Assembly: GCF_039729015.1 (NCBI RefSeq)
Contig: NZ_CP155792.1
Span: 2,132,001-2,196,000 of the forward strand
DNA: 64,000 nt
Reading direction: 5' to 3'
DNA from: Blastococcus sp. HT6-30
Lineage (GTDB): Bacteria; Actinomycetota; Actinomycetes; Mycobacteriales; Geodermatophilaceae
The notes under the pieces were generated by a model. The model ran no database searches. It was not told where the DNA came from and saw only the letters and a list, made by a program, of their open reading frames with translations. A program made the position numbers and the translations under genes. Every line of letters begins with the position of its first letter. Within the stretch, counting starts at the first letter, position 1. Below, in pieces: positions 51,996-60,677 of this stretch.

Positions 51996-52928
51996 TCAGA
52001 CCTCGGGCAGCGGAGCACGGATGGCGCCGGCCACGTCGAACAGGTCGCCGTACTCCTCGACCCGCGCCAGGACGTCATCGGTGGTGAACCGCAGCCCCGC
52101 CGGGTCGAGGGAGCCCTCGCGCACGGCGTCGACCTCGTCCCAGCCGATCGGGGTGGACACCGTGGCCCCGGCCCGCGCCCGCAGCGAGTACGGCGCGACC
52201 GTTGTCTTGGCCGGGTTGTTCTGGCTCCAGTCGATGAGCACCTTGCCCGGGCGCAACGCCTTCTCCATGCGCCAGACGACGTCGTCGGGCGTCTCGGTGG
52301 AGAGCTCCTGCGCCAGCTTCTTGGCGTAGCGGCTGGGGTGCTCGCGGTCGGTCGGCGGCTGGATCGGCGCGTACACCTGCATCCCCTTGGAGCCCGACGT
52401 CTTGACGACCGGGTCCAGGCCGTCGGCCTCCAGCCGCTGCCCGAGCCGCTCGGCGACCTGGCAGCACTCGGCGATGCCGGTGTCCGGGCCGGGGTCGAGG
52501 TCGAGCACCAGCAGGTCGGGCAGCCGGGCCGCGCCGTCGTCGTCCACCTGCCACTGGGGCACGTGCAGCTCCAGCGCCGCGAGGTTCGCCGCCCAGGCCA
52601 GGTCGGGGACGTGCTCCAGGACGACCATGTCGAGCGTCTCCCGGCCCGTCGAGCTGCCGGGGCTCGGCAGCGTCACCCGGCGCACCCACTCGGGCGCGTG
52701 CCGGGCGCTGTTCTTCTCGAAGAACGCCTGCCCCTCCACGCCATCGGGCCACCGGGTGAAGGTCACCGGCCGGCCGGCCAGGTGCGGCAGCAGCACCGGC
52801 GCGATGCGGACGTAGTAGTCGATGACCTGCGCCTTGGTGAACCCCACCTCGGGGAACAGCACCTTCTCCAGGTTGCTCACCGCCAGCTGCCGCCCGGCGA
52901 TCTCCACCCGCTGCTTGGCCGGGCTCAC
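51996..52928 (-). CDS. ligD: NHEJ DNA polymerase/primase (LigD POL domain, separate)
   Basis: Predicted 310 residues, GTG start (52926-52928). AEP-type polymerase domain: VSNLEKVLFPEVGFTKAQVI, PVTFTRWPDGVEGQAFFEKN, the metal-binding LLVLDLDPGPDTG, VVKTSGSKGMQVYAPIQPP and KVLIDWSQNNPAKTTVAPYS. It adds ribonucleotides or fills gaps at double-strand breaks with Ku and the ligase encoded directly upstream. Its start overlaps the ligase stop (GTGA). In mycobacteria these domains are one chain; here POL is a separate protein. Confidence 0.92.
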   Translation of the reverse strand: MSPAKQRVEIAGRQLAVSNLEKVLFPEVGFTKAQVIDYYVRIAPVLLPHLAGRPVTFTRWPDGVEGQAFFEKNSARHAPEWVRRVTLPSPGSSTGRETLDMVVLEHVPDLAWAANLAALELHVPQWQVDDDGAARLPDLLVLDLDPGPDTGIAECCQVAERLGQRLEADGLDPVVKTSGSKGMQVYAPIQPPTDREHPSRYAKKLAQELSTETPDDVVWRMEKALRPGKVLIDWSQNNPAKTTVAPYSLRARAGATVSTPIGWDEVDAVREGSLDPAGLRFTTDDVLARVEEYGDLFDVAGAIRAPLPEV

Positions 52929-54424
52929 GGTTCCCGCACCACGTCGTCGGGCTCCAGGTCGTCCCGCACGCCGCGCCACGACGGGTGCCGCAGCCGCCCG
53001 TCCGCCGTCCACACCGCGTAGGCGACCTCACCCACGAGGTCCGGCTCGACCCAGTGCGCGTCCCGGGTCACCTCGCGCGGCAGGGCGCCGTCGAACGGCG
53101 GCGCGCTGCGTGAGGTGAGGGTGCGCTGCAGGTGGCGCAGGTCCTGGTCGCTGAACCCGGTGCCGACGTGCCCGACGTAGACCAGTCGGCCCTCGTCGTC
53201 GGGCACCCCGACCAGCAGCGAGCCGATGGACCCCGCGCGGCGGCCCTGGCCGGGTCGCCAGCCGCCGACGACGACCGCCTGCGTGTAGAAGTTCTTGACC
53301 TTCCGCCAGTCGGGGCTGCGGACGCCCTCGCGGTAGGGCGAGTCCAGCCGCTTCGCGACGACACCCTCCAGGCCGTTCTCCTCGCTGGCCGCCTGCACGT
53401 CGGCGCCACCACCGCGGAACCACGGCGTCAGCACCCACCGGTGCCCGGCCGGCGCGAGCTCGTCGAGCAGGTCCCGGCGCTCGGCGTAGGGCCGGGGCCG
53501 CAGGTCCTCCCCGTCGAGCTCGAGCAGGTCGAAGACCAGGTACGTGACCGGCGCGGCCGCGGCCAGCCGCGGGACCTCGGGCCCGGTTCGGTGCATCCGG
53601 TTCTGCAGGGCCCCGAAGTCCGGGCGCCCCGCGGCGTCCATCATCACGACCTCGCCGTCGACGACCACGTCACGACCGGCCAGCGCGCCGGGCAGCCTCG
53701 TGACCTCCGGGTACCGGACGGTGATGTCGGTGCCCTTGCGCGAGGACAGCGTCGGCACGCCGGCCCGCACGGTCGCGACCGCCCGTACGCCGTCCCACTT
53801 GAACTCGTAGCCCCAGGCGCCGTCCTCCGCGACCGCGGGGAGCTGACCGGCGGTGGCCAGCATCGGCAGCGGCGCCGGCGGCGGCATGGATCCCGCCGCG
53901 GGCGTCCGGTTCCCCACCGGAGGTGCGTCGTCCAGCTTCCGCAGGTTCCAGGCGCCGTCGTCCACCGGGAAGAGCACGTAGCGGCCGGTGAGCCGGCGGC
54001 CGTCGAACGTCACGATGACGTGCCGCTCGTCCCACTTCTCGGTGGCGTAGCGGCCGAGGTCCCAGATGGCCACCTCCCCGCCGCCGTACTCGCCGGCGGC
54101 GATGGTGCCGGCGCAGGAGGCGTACTCCAGCGGGTGGTCCTCGGTCGGGACGGCCAGCCGGTTCGCGCCCGGTTCCAGCGGCGGACCCTCGGGCACCGCC
54201 CAGCTCTTCAGGACGCCGCCCCGCTCCAGCCGCAGGTCCCAGTGCACCCGCTCCCCGGCCCGGCCACGGGCGGTGTGGTGCTCGTGGACGACGAAGGTGT
54301 CGTCCCTGCCCGCGGGCAGCGGCTGCCCGGCGGGCGGGACCGGCTCGGCGGTGCGGGCCGGGTCCCGCTCGGCGCGGTACTCGGCCAGCGGGTCGTCGCG
54401 CCGGCCGCCGGAGCGGGCGAGCAC
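52925..54424 (-). CDS. ligD: ATP-dependent DNA ligase with 3'-phosphoesterase domain (LigD PE-LIG)
   Basis: Predicted 499 residues. N-terminal phosphoesterase domain (about 40-165) with FVVHEHHTARG, HWDLRLERGGVLKSWAVPEG and EDHPLEYASCAGTIAAGEYG; adenylation domain with nucleophile Lys209 in YEFKWDGVRAVATV, VVVDGEVVMMD and GLEGVVAKRLDSPYREG; OB domain with GSLLVGVPDDEGRLVYVGHV. It trims 3' ends and seals breaks in NHEJ. Encoded between ku (1-base gap) and the POL gene (4-base overlap). Confidence 0.93.
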   Translation of the reverse strand: MLARSGGRRDDPLAEYRAERDPARTAEPVPPAGQPLPAGRDDTFVVHEHHTARGRAGERVHWDLRLERGGVLKSWAVPEGPPLEPGANRLAVPTEDHPLEYASCAGTIAAGEYGGGEVAIWDLGRYATEKWDERHVIVTFDGRRLTGRYVLFPVDDGAWNLRKLDDAPPVGNRTPAAGSMPPPAPLPMLATAGQLPAVAEDGAWGYEFKWDGVRAVATVRAGVPTLSSRKGTDITVRYPEVTRLPGALAGRDVVVDGEVVMMDAAGRPDFGALQNRMHRTGPEVPRLAAAAPVTYLVFDLLELDGEDLRPRPYAERRDLLDELAPAGHRWVLTPWFRGGGADVQAASEENGLEGVVAKRLDSPYREGVRSPDWRKVKNFYTQAVVVGGWRPGQGRRAGSIGSLLVGVPDDEGRLVYVGHVGTGFSDQDLRHLQRTLTSRSAPPFDGALPREVTRDAHWVEPDLVGEVAYAVWTADGRLRHPSWRGVRDDLEPDDVVREP

Positions 54425-54425
54425 G

Positions 54426-55475
54426 TCAGGCGCTGCGGCGGGCGCGCTTGGCCGGCGGCTTGTCGGCGCCCGTGGTCTTCTTCGCCGCCGTCGTCTTCTT
54501 CGCCGTGGTCTTCTTCCCCGCCGTGCTTCTCGCCGGCGTGCTCTTCGCCGCGGCGGCCTTCTTCGCCGGAGCCTTCGCGGCCGCGGCCTTCTTCGCCGGC
54601 GCCCGCTTGGCGGGCGCCTTCGTCGTCGCGGGGGTCGCGTCGTCCTCCGCGGCGCCCCCGCCGGCGGCGGTGTCGTCGGCAGCGGAGTCGTCGGCAGCGG
54701 CTCCGCCGCGGGCCCGTTCGACGCTGCGCCGCAGCGCGCTCATCAGGTCGACGACCGCGGCGCCGTCGTCGGGGGTCTCCACCGGCGCGGCGACCTCGCC
54801 ACCGCTCTGCTTGGCCTCGAGCAGGGCGGTCATGGCCTCGCGGTAGTCGTCGGTGAACTCGGTGGCGTCGAACTCCGCGGTCATGGAGCCGATGAGCGCC
54901 TCGGCCATCTTCAGCTCCTGCGGCCGGACGGAGATGTCCTCGTCGAGGAAGGCGAAGTCCGGGCGGCGGATCTCGTCGGGCCAGCGCATCGTGTGCAGCA
55001 CCAGGACGCCGTTCCGGACCCGGAGCGCGGCCAGCGACTCGCGCTGGCGGATCGCGATCTTGGTGATCGCCACCTGCCCGGCGTTCTCGAGCGCGTCGCG
55101 CAGGAGGACGTAGGGGCGCGCGGCCGGGCCGTCGGGCTCCAGGTAGTAGGTCTTCTCGAACATGATCGGGTCGATCTCGTCCTGCGCGACGAACTCGAGG
55201 ACCTCGATCTCGCGTCGGGTGGAGAGCGGGAGCTCCTCGAAGTCCTCGTCGGTGAGGATCACGACCTCGCCGCTGGGCAGCTCGTAGCCCTTGGCGATGT
55301 CGCGGTACTCGACCTCTTCGCCGTCGATGGAGCAGACCCGCTTGTACTTCACCCGGCCGCCGTCGACGGCGTGCACCTGGTGGAAGCGGATGTCCTTGTC
55401 CTCCGTGGCGGAGTACAGCTTCACGCCGATGCTGACCAGGCCGAACGACACGGCGCCCCGCCAGATCGATCGCAT
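54426..55475 (-). CDS. ku: Ku protein for non-homologous end joining
   Basis: Predicted 349 residues. Ku core (about 1-255): MRSIWRGAVSFGLVSIGVKL, YSATEDKDIRFHQVHAVDGG, EVVILTDEDFEELPLSTRRE and LVLHTMRWPDEIRRPDFAFL. The C-terminal 80 residues form a low-complexity Lys/Ala tail (AAKKTTG, APAKKAA) that, in bacterial Ku, contacts DNA and stimulates ligation. It binds DNA ends as a homodimer. First gene of the ku-PE/LIG-POL operon, which suits a lineage exposed to desiccation or radiation. Confidence 0.95.
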   Translation of the reverse strand: MRSIWRGAVSFGLVSIGVKLYSATEDKDIRFHQVHAVDGGRVKYKRVCSIDGEEVEYRDIAKGYELPSGEVVILTDEDFEELPLSTRREIEVLEFVAQDEIDPIMFEKTYYLEPDGPAARPYVLLRDALENAGQVAITKIAIRQRESLAALRVRNGVLVLHTMRWPDEIRRPDFAFLDEDISVRPQELKMAEALIGSMTAEFDATEFTDDYREAMTALLEAKQSGGEVAAPVETPDDGAAVVDLMSALRRSVERARGGAAADDSAADDTAAGGGAAEDDATPATTKAPAKRAPAKKAAAAKAPAKKAAAAKSTPARSTAGKKTTAKKTTAAKKTTGADKPPAKRARRSA

Positions 55476-55613
55476 GCCGGCCCCTCCCTCGCACCCGGTT
55501 CCCCGGGCGGTCCCGGACCCGGAGCCGGGTCAAGATCACACGATAGGCGCGGAGTCGCACCCGCGGCAGCGCGAACGACGCGCCTCCTCCCCCTCACGGA
55601 GGACGGCGTCCGG

Positions 55614-56201
55614 TCAGGACGGCGCCTGCTCCTCGCCCTCGTCCTCGTTCCCGGCCGGAGCCAGCGCGCCGTTCTGGATGGCGTCGTACACGAACTGCAG
55701 GACGTCCGAGCCGGCGACGGTGGCCATGGTGAGCGCCGCCAGCCGGGTCGCGCGGGGCGCGGCGACGTAGCCGAAGACGAACGCCGTCCCCACCCACTGC
55801 GCGAGGCAGAAGGGGCAGGTGAGCAGCTCGCCGACGGCGTGCTTCACCCCGCCGTGCTCCCGCACCTCCTCCGCGACCTCCGCGTGGCCCGAGGAGCCCT
55901 GGAACGAAGTGAAGGGCGCGCGGATCGGCGCGGTCACCGGGTCCTTGGCCAGCCGACGGGCGAGCCGGAACGTCGCGATGGTGAGCAGGGCGGCGTCGCC
56001 GAACGGAATCCGCTCCGGCAGCTCCCGCCCGGAGGCACGCACCGCCACCACACCCGCGGCCACGAGGCTGCCGTACACCCCCATGGCGCCCAGGTCGCTG
56101 CCCAGCGGCCGGGCCTCCCCGTTCGTGTACTCGCGCTTCTGGGTCCGCGCCCACCGGAAGATCGGTGCGCCGGCCCGCTGCACCTCGTCTGCGATCGCCA
56201 T
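55614..56201 (-). CDS. DUF1360 membrane protein
   Basis: Predicted 195 residues. Hydrophobic segments include LGAMGVYGSLVAAGVVAVRA, LLTIATFRLARRLA, LLTCPFCLAQWVGTAFVFGY and RLAALTMATVAGSDVLQFVY. The LLTCPFCLAQW motif with its Cys pair is the DUF1360 signature, known also in sporulation protein YjcL-like relatives. The C-terminus is acidic. Function unknown; it lies upstream of nothing on its own strand for 138 bases before ku. Confidence 0.83.
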   Translation of the reverse strand: MAIADEVQRAGAPIFRWARTQKREYTNGEARPLGSDLGAMGVYGSLVAAGVVAVRASGRELPERIPFGDAALLTIATFRLARRLAKDPVTAPIRAPFTSFQGSSGHAEVAEEVREHGGVKHAVGELLTCPFCLAQWVGTAFVFGYVAAPRATRLAALTMATVAGSDVLQFVYDAIQNGALAPAGNEDEGEEQAPS

Positions 56202-56388
56202 GGCCCCTGGCTACCCCCGCCGGGCGGCGGCCATGCCGACGGCGGCGCGGGAGTGCGCCGACGCACACCGGCGCATGCCCGCGGACGCGCCGGGTAGGGC
56301 GATGGTCCGACGCCGGTCCCCCCCGACCGGCTCACGGCCCCCTGAGGGCGACGAGCGCGGGCACGCCCGCCGACGAACGGAGGCCCCG

Positions 56389-56829
56389 ATGACCGACCCC
56401 GGCACCTACGACGGCACGACCCAGACCGAGGGGCAGACCGCCCGGGACATCTTCCCCGCGGACGACGGCATTCCCGAGGTGGCACAGGACGACAACCCCA
56501 CCCAGGCGCGCGCGGAGGACCCCCAGTTCGAGCCGATGCCGAACGAGAGCGCGACGGCGACGGTCGACTTCGGGACGACCGCCTTCGAGCAGTCCGAGGG
56601 CGAGTCGCTCACCGGCCGGCTCGAGCGGGAGATCCCCGACGACGTCCCGGACGTGCGACCGGCCGAGGACCCGCAGCGGGCCGACGCCCAGCTCGAGCAG
56701 GACACGTCCACCACGCCCGACAGCGACTCCGGCACCAACCGCACGGCCGACGACGTCGAGGCCACCGCCGACGTGCCGATCGGTGGCGAGGGTCCCGAGG
56801 AGAGCGCGGTCCACGTCATCGACGGCTGA
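56389..56829 (+). CDS. acidic disordered protein, DUF5709-like
   Basis: Predicted 146 residues, very acidic and poor in hydrophobic residues. A central block FEQSEGESLTGRLEREIPDD resembles the GESLxxRLxxExPD core of actinobacterial DUF5709 proteins; the remainder is low complexity with repeated DD/ED and Thr/Ser stretches, ending GPEESAVHVIDG. No signal peptide. Such proteins are often found near stress genes and could be hydrophilin-like, but no function is proven. An ATG at 56389 has GGAGG 10 bases upstream. Confidence 0.7.
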   Translation: MTDPGTYDGTTQTEGQTARDIFPADDGIPEVAQDDNPTQARAEDPQFEPMPNESATATVDFGTTAFEQSEGESLTGRLEREIPDDVPDVRPAEDPQRADAQLEQDTSTTPDSDSGTNRTADDVEATADVPIGGEGPEESAVHVIDG

Positions 56830-57076
56830 GCGCCGCCCGCTTCGGCGCCGCCGGCCCACCCCCCTCGAGCGTGTCCCGGGGGGTGGGTTGGCGCGCGCCC
56901 GGCAGGTTGTCTACGTTGGGTCAGCGGCTCAGCAGTCAGCCGCACGTGCCGGACCGGTGGTCCGGCACGCACCACGTTCGACCACCGGCGCACCGAGGAC
57001 GAGTTCCCGGGGCGCACCAGCGGTAGATTGTCCGGGCGGGCAGCCGTCCGGGTGCCGCCGAGAGGAGCAACTGTCC

Positions 57077-57475
57077 GTGACCACTTCCGACCTGCCTGCC
57101 GAGGGGCAGCCCAACGTGTCGACCGAGGGCACCGAGGCACCCTTCGACGACGTGATCACGCTGTCGACCTCCACCGACAGCGACGGCGCGGTCACGGTGA
57201 CGGTCGTCGGCGAGGTGGACACCTTCACCGCACCCGTGCTCCGCTCGACCCTGGACAGCCAGCTCGAGCAGCAGCCACGTGAGCTGGTGATCGACCTGTC
57301 CGGTGTCCAGTTCCTGGGCTCCGCCGGCCTGGCCGTGCTCGTCGAGACGCAGAAGTCGGCCCGCAGCCGTGAGGTCGCCCTCCGGCTGATCGCCACGACC
57401 CGCGCCGTCACCCGGCCGCTCGAGGTGACGGGCCTGATCGACCTCTTCACGATCGCCGACAGCCCCGCGCGCTGA
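57077..57475 (+). CDS. STAS-domain anti-sigma factor antagonist (RsbV/SpoIIAA-like)
   Basis: Predicted 132 residues, GTG start. STAS fold: VTVTVVGEVDTFTAPVLRST, ELVIDLSGVQFLGSAGLAVL with the phosphorylatable Ser82, and LIATTRAVTRPLEVTGLIDL. Unphosphorylated antagonists bind RsbW-type kinases and free the sigma factor; a SpoIIE-type phosphatase reactivates them. Matching kinase, sigma and phosphatase genes lie 1-5 kb downstream (58.6-62.1 kb), separated by the topoisomerase gene. A 30-residue acidic N-terminal tail precedes the domain. Confidence 0.9.
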   Translation: MTTSDLPAEGQPNVSTEGTEAPFDDVITLSTSTDSDGAVTVTVVGEVDTFTAPVLRSTLDSQLEQQPRELVIDLSGVQFLGSAGLAVLVETQKSARSREVALRLIATTRAVTRPLEVTGLIDLFTIADSPAR

Positions 57476-57479
57476 AGAA

Positions 57480-57526
57480 GGGCCCCCTGCCCCCGCCGCT
57501 CGCTAGCTGGCGGGGGGCAAGGGCCC
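57480..57526. terminator. tandem hairpins between convergent STAS and topoisomerase genes
   Basis: GGGCCCCCTGCCCCCGCC (57480-57497) pairs with GGCGGGGGGCAAGGGCCC (57509-57526) with few mismatches. A second hairpin follows: CGGCCCCG (57534-57541) with CGGGGCCG (57555-57562). Together they insulate the two convergent genes. Confidence 0.6.
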
Positions 57527-57568
57527 CGCGGAACGGCCCCGCTCCTCGTTGGAACGGGGCCGGCGGCG

Positions 57569-58579
57569 TCACTGGGCCGAGAGCATCGCGCAGACCGCCT
57601 GCTCCAGCGTGCGCTGCGCGTCCCGGTCGGCCTCGGCCTCGCCCGCCGCCCGCAGCGCGTCGGCCACGGTCTCGCCGTGCTCGAACCGGTCGACCACCCG
57701 GGGGTCGACGTAACTGGCCTTGCAGACGGCCGGGGTGTTCCCCAACTGCTCCGAGACCGCCTTGTACGCCGCGCTGATGACCTTCTTGCGGGCGGTCTTC
57801 GTCGCCGGCGGCGGCCCCTCGGCGAGGGTCGCGGCCATCATCACGGTGGCGTTCCAGGTGCGGAAGTCCTTGGCCGTGATCTCCGCGCCGCTGATCTCCT
57901 TGAGGTAGGCGTTGATCTCGTCGCTGGTCACGTCGCGCCACTCCCCGTCGTCGGTGAGGTAGGCCAGCAGCTCCTCCCCGGTGCCCTCGGGCCGTTCCAG
58001 CAGCTGACGGACGACGGTGGCGGTGGGACGGTCGGTCAACTCGATCTCGCGCTCGATGCCGCCCTTCGCGGTGTAGGAGAAGAACGTCCGCTCACCACGC
58101 ACCCGTACGTGCTCGCGGCGCAGGGTCGCAAGCCCGTAGGTGCCGTTCTCCTCGGCGTACTGCTCGCTGCCCACCCGGAAGGCGCCCAGGTCGAGCAGCC
58201 GCACCGCCGTGGCCAGCACCCGCTCCCGGTTCAGGCCACGCGTCCGCAGCGCCGAGGTCACCGCGTCACGGACGTCGGGCAGCTGCTGGGCGATCTCCAG
58301 CACCCGCTCGTGCTTCTCGGCGTCGCGCCGGGCACGCCAGGCGTCGTGGTAGCGGTACTGCCGCCGGCCGGCCGCGTCGACCCCGGTGGCCTGGATGTGG
58401 CCGTTGGGCCACGGGCAGATCCAGACGTCCTTCCAGGCCGGTGGGACGGCCAGCGCCCGGATCCGCTCCAGGCGGTCGTCCTTGATCAGCCCGCCGTCGG
58501 TGTCGTAGTAGGCGAAGCCCCGCCCTGCCCTCCGGCGCCGGTAGCCCGGACCGTGCACGTCGCTGCGCCGCAGTCTCAC
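57569..58579 (-). CDS. DNA topoisomerase IB
   Basis: Predicted 336 residues from GTG 58577-58579. Poxvirus/bacterial type IB enzyme: GRGFAYYDTDGGLIKDDR, PPAWKDVWICPWPNGHIQAT, the RYHDAWRARRDAEKHERVLE helix, LLDLGAFRVGSEQYAEENGT, VRGERTFFSYTAKGG and TAKDFRTWNATVMMA. Tyr290 in CKASYVDPRV is the nucleophile. It relaxes supercoils by cutting one strand with 3'-phosphotyrosine. Type IB topoisomerases occur in radiation-resistant bacteria such as Deinococcus and in many actinobacteria. Confidence 0.93.
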   Translation of the reverse strand: MRLRRSDVHGPGYRRRRAGRGFAYYDTDGGLIKDDRLERIRALAVPPAWKDVWICPWPNGHIQATGVDAAGRRQYRYHDAWRARRDAEKHERVLEIAQQLPDVRDAVTSALRTRGLNRERVLATAVRLLDLGAFRVGSEQYAEENGTYGLATLRREHVRVRGERTFFSYTAKGGIEREIELTDRPTATVVRQLLERPEGTGEELLAYLTDDGEWRDVTSDEINAYLKEISGAEITAKDFRTWNATVMMAATLAEGPPPATKTARKKVISAAYKAVSEQLGNTPAVCKASYVDPRVVDRFEHGETVADALRAAGEAEADRDAQRTLEQAVCAMLSAQ

Positions 58580-58637
58580 GGGCGGTGCATGAGCACCGCA
58601 GCCGTTCCGCAAACCCCCCGGGACGGAGAGTCACGCC

Positions 58638-60455
58638 TCAGCGCAGCTCGACCAGCCCGTCCAGCCCGCTGATCTCCAGCACGTGACGGGTGACCCCACC
58701 TTCCGGCGCGTGCACGACCAGGCGCCAGGACTCGTCCCGGGCGATGCGCGCCATCGCGAGCACCACGCGGACGGCAGCGCTGCTGAAAAGTCCGACGCCG
58801 GCGAGGTCCAGCTCCATCGGCGTCGCGCCGCCGTGGCTGGCCTCCAGCATCCTGATCCTCAACTGCTCGGCGGCCGCGGTGTCGACGGCCCCGCGCGCCC
58901 GGACCACGGGACGCTCGCCGTCGCGGTCGACGACCACGTCGGCGTTGTCGGGGAACCGGTGCTCGTCGAGGCTCTCGTCAGGGGTTCGGCGCAGCCGGAA
59001 GCTGAGGGTCACCGTCGTCCCGTGGTCCTCTTCCAGCGTCACGCCGTCGACGAGCTGCCGCATGATCAGCAAGCCCCGACCGCGGTCGCCGGGGTCGCGG
59101 TCGGGCGGCCGCCAGTTGCCCTCGTCGTGCACGGTGACGGTGAGGACGCCGTCGACGTCGACCTGCGCGGTCACCGACATCGGCCCCGGCTCGGTGCCCC
59201 GGTAGGCGTGCTCGGCCGCGTTCGCGCAGGCCTCGCCGACCGCGACCATGACGCCGACCCGGTCCTGCTCCCCCATGCCCAGCCCGGTGAGCCACGCGTT
59301 GAGCCGACGGCGCACCCCCGGCAGCGCCGAGGGGACGGCGAGCAGGTCCAGCCGCAGCGCCTCCTGCGTGGTGGCCCGCCGGTGGGCCACCAGGACGGCG
59401 ACGTCGTCCAGCCAGCCATCCGGCCGCCGTGCCCCTTCGGCGATGGCGCCGGCGAGCCCCGCCACCGCCGCCACGTCGAGGGCGCCGGGCTCGGCCAGCA
59501 CCCCGCGGGCGGCCTGCCCCAGGTGCTCGAGCGCCTCCGCCGGCTGCTCGGCACCGGCGACCGCGCCGTTGGAGAACAGCACCAACGTGGCCCCGTGGCG
59601 CAGCACGTCCTCGTGCACCGGCGCCGGCGCACCGGGGAGGCTGCCCAGCGGCGGCCGCGGCGTCACGTCGAGGAAGGAGCTGCGGCCGTCGGCGTGCACG
59701 ACCAGGGGCGCCGGGTGACCGGCGGCGCTATACACCAGCCGTCCGGTCGCGGCATCCAGGACTCCGTAGAAGACCGACGTGCCCTCCACGTCGTCCATCT
59801 CGGCGGCGAAGGCGTCCAGGGCGGCCAGCACGCTCGCCGGCTCCGGATCCCGCAGCACCGTGGAGCGCATGGCGCCCCGCAGCCGGCTCATCGCGCCGGC
59901 GGCGGGCACGCCGTGGCCGACGGCGTCTCCCACCACGAGGGCCACCCGCCCCTTGCCCAGCGGCACGGCGTCGTACCAGTCACCGCCGGCCGCGGACAGG
60001 TCGGTGGCGCGGTGGTAGCTGCCGGACAGGCCGACGTCGGGCAGCATCGGCAGCGACGGTGGGAGCAGCGACCGCTGCGCAGGGTGCACGTCGTCACCGG
60101 CCGGCGCCTCCACGACGACGAGGGCGCCCGGCCCGCCGGCGACGGTCATCGGCCGCACGGTCGCCGTCGCCACCGGACCGCCCTCCCCCAGCGTGCCGTG
60201 CAGCGTCTCGGCGTGACCGCTCCGTACCGCGACGTCGACCAGGTCGGCCAGCGGCCTGCCGGCGATCTCCGGCAGGCCGTTGCGCGCGGCGTCCATCCCC
60301 CGGGCTCGGGCGTTGGCCCACAGCGGGCCGGAGCCGTCGGCGGCCAGGCAGAAGACGGCATCGGACGCCGCCTCCAGGGCAGCGAGCAGCACGGCGGACC
60401 CCTCGTCCGGGGAGCCGTCGGGTGCGGGTGGCAGACTGCCTGAACTGGCGCTCAT
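58638..60455 (-). CDS. partner-switching protein: PAS-like, SpoIIE phosphatase, HATPase and STAS domains in one chain
   Basis: Predicted 605 residues from ATG 60453-60455. A PAS-like sensor (about 20-115), a PP2C/SpoIIE phosphatase (about 140-370; GGDWYDAVPL and VVGDAVGHGVPAAGAMSRL hold metal aspartates), a histidine-kinase-type ATPase (about 385-505; VMVAVGEACANAAEHAYRG, then GRGLLIMRQLVDGV) and a C-terminal STAS domain (about 515-605; MELDLAGVGLFSSAAVRVVL). Phosphatase, kinase and antagonist modules of the SigB/SigF switch are thus fused. It is divergent from the rsbW-sigma operon across 222 bases. It could dephosphorylate the STAS protein at 57077 and bind or phosphorylate other partners. 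Confidence 0.88.
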   Translation of the reverse strand: MSASSGSLPPAPDGSPDEGSAVLLAALEAASDAVFCLAADGSGPLWANARARGMDAARNGLPEIAGRPLADLVDVAVRSGHAETLHGTLGEGGPVATATVRPMTVAGGPGALVVVEAPAGDDVHPAQRSLLPPSLPMLPDVGLSGSYHRATDLSAAGGDWYDAVPLGKGRVALVVGDAVGHGVPAAGAMSRLRGAMRSTVLRDPEPASVLAALDAFAAEMDDVEGTSVFYGVLDAATGRLVYSAAGHPAPLVVHADGRSSFLDVTPRPPLGSLPGAPAPVHEDVLRHGATLVLFSNGAVAGAEQPAEALEHLGQAARGVLAEPGALDVAAVAGLAGAIAEGARRPDGWLDDVAVLVAHRRATTQEALRLDLLAVPSALPGVRRRLNAWLTGLGMGEQDRVGVMVAVGEACANAAEHAYRGTEPGPMSVTAQVDVDGVLTVTVHDEGNWRPPDRDPGDRGRGLLIMRQLVDGVTLEEDHGTTVTLSFRLRRTPDESLDEHRFPDNADVVVDRDGERPVVRARGAVDTAAAEQLRIRMLEASHGGATPMELDLAGVGLFSSAAVRVVLAMARIARDESWRLVVHAPEGGVTRHVLEISGLDGLVELR

Positions 60456-60530
60456 CTCGGGCCAGGAAACAACAGGGTCCCGGTGGCGGCAACCGCGTAC
60501 ACGGACGGTGGAACACGTGGCGACCACCAC

Positions 60531-60555
60531 GTTTTCCAGCCACGTCGCGGGGGTA
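60531..60555 (+). promoter_or_regulatory. SigB/SigF-type promoter of the rsbW-sigma operon
   Basis: GTTT at 60531-60534 and GGGTA at 60551-60555 are separated by 16 bases, matching the consensus of actinobacterial SigB/SigF-class promoters (GTTT-N14-17-GGGTA). It lies 122 bases before the rsbW ATG and is the only clear example noticed in the window. The operon encodes such a sigma factor, so auto-activation is likely. Confidence 0.72.
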
Positions 60556-60677
60556 GCAGAGCCCCTCGTGCACCGACCGGGCCCGGTCCGACCGCACCGG
60601 TGGCCGGGCCGCCCGACAGGATGGGACCGCCGCGACTCGAGGGTCGAGCGCGCCGGCAACGAAGGAGCGGACGACGG

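Noticed and set aside
54450-54690. Repetitive GC-rich stretch in the 3' part of ku considered as a repeat element
   Set aside because: It is the Lys/Ala-rich C-terminal tail typical of bacterial Ku, in frame.
51018-55475. Broken DUF222/HNH gene plus Ku/ligase genes as a defence island
   Set aside because: DUF222 genes are widespread repeats in actinobacteria and the NHEJ genes are a standard repair operon; no toxin, helicase or nuclease partner is present.
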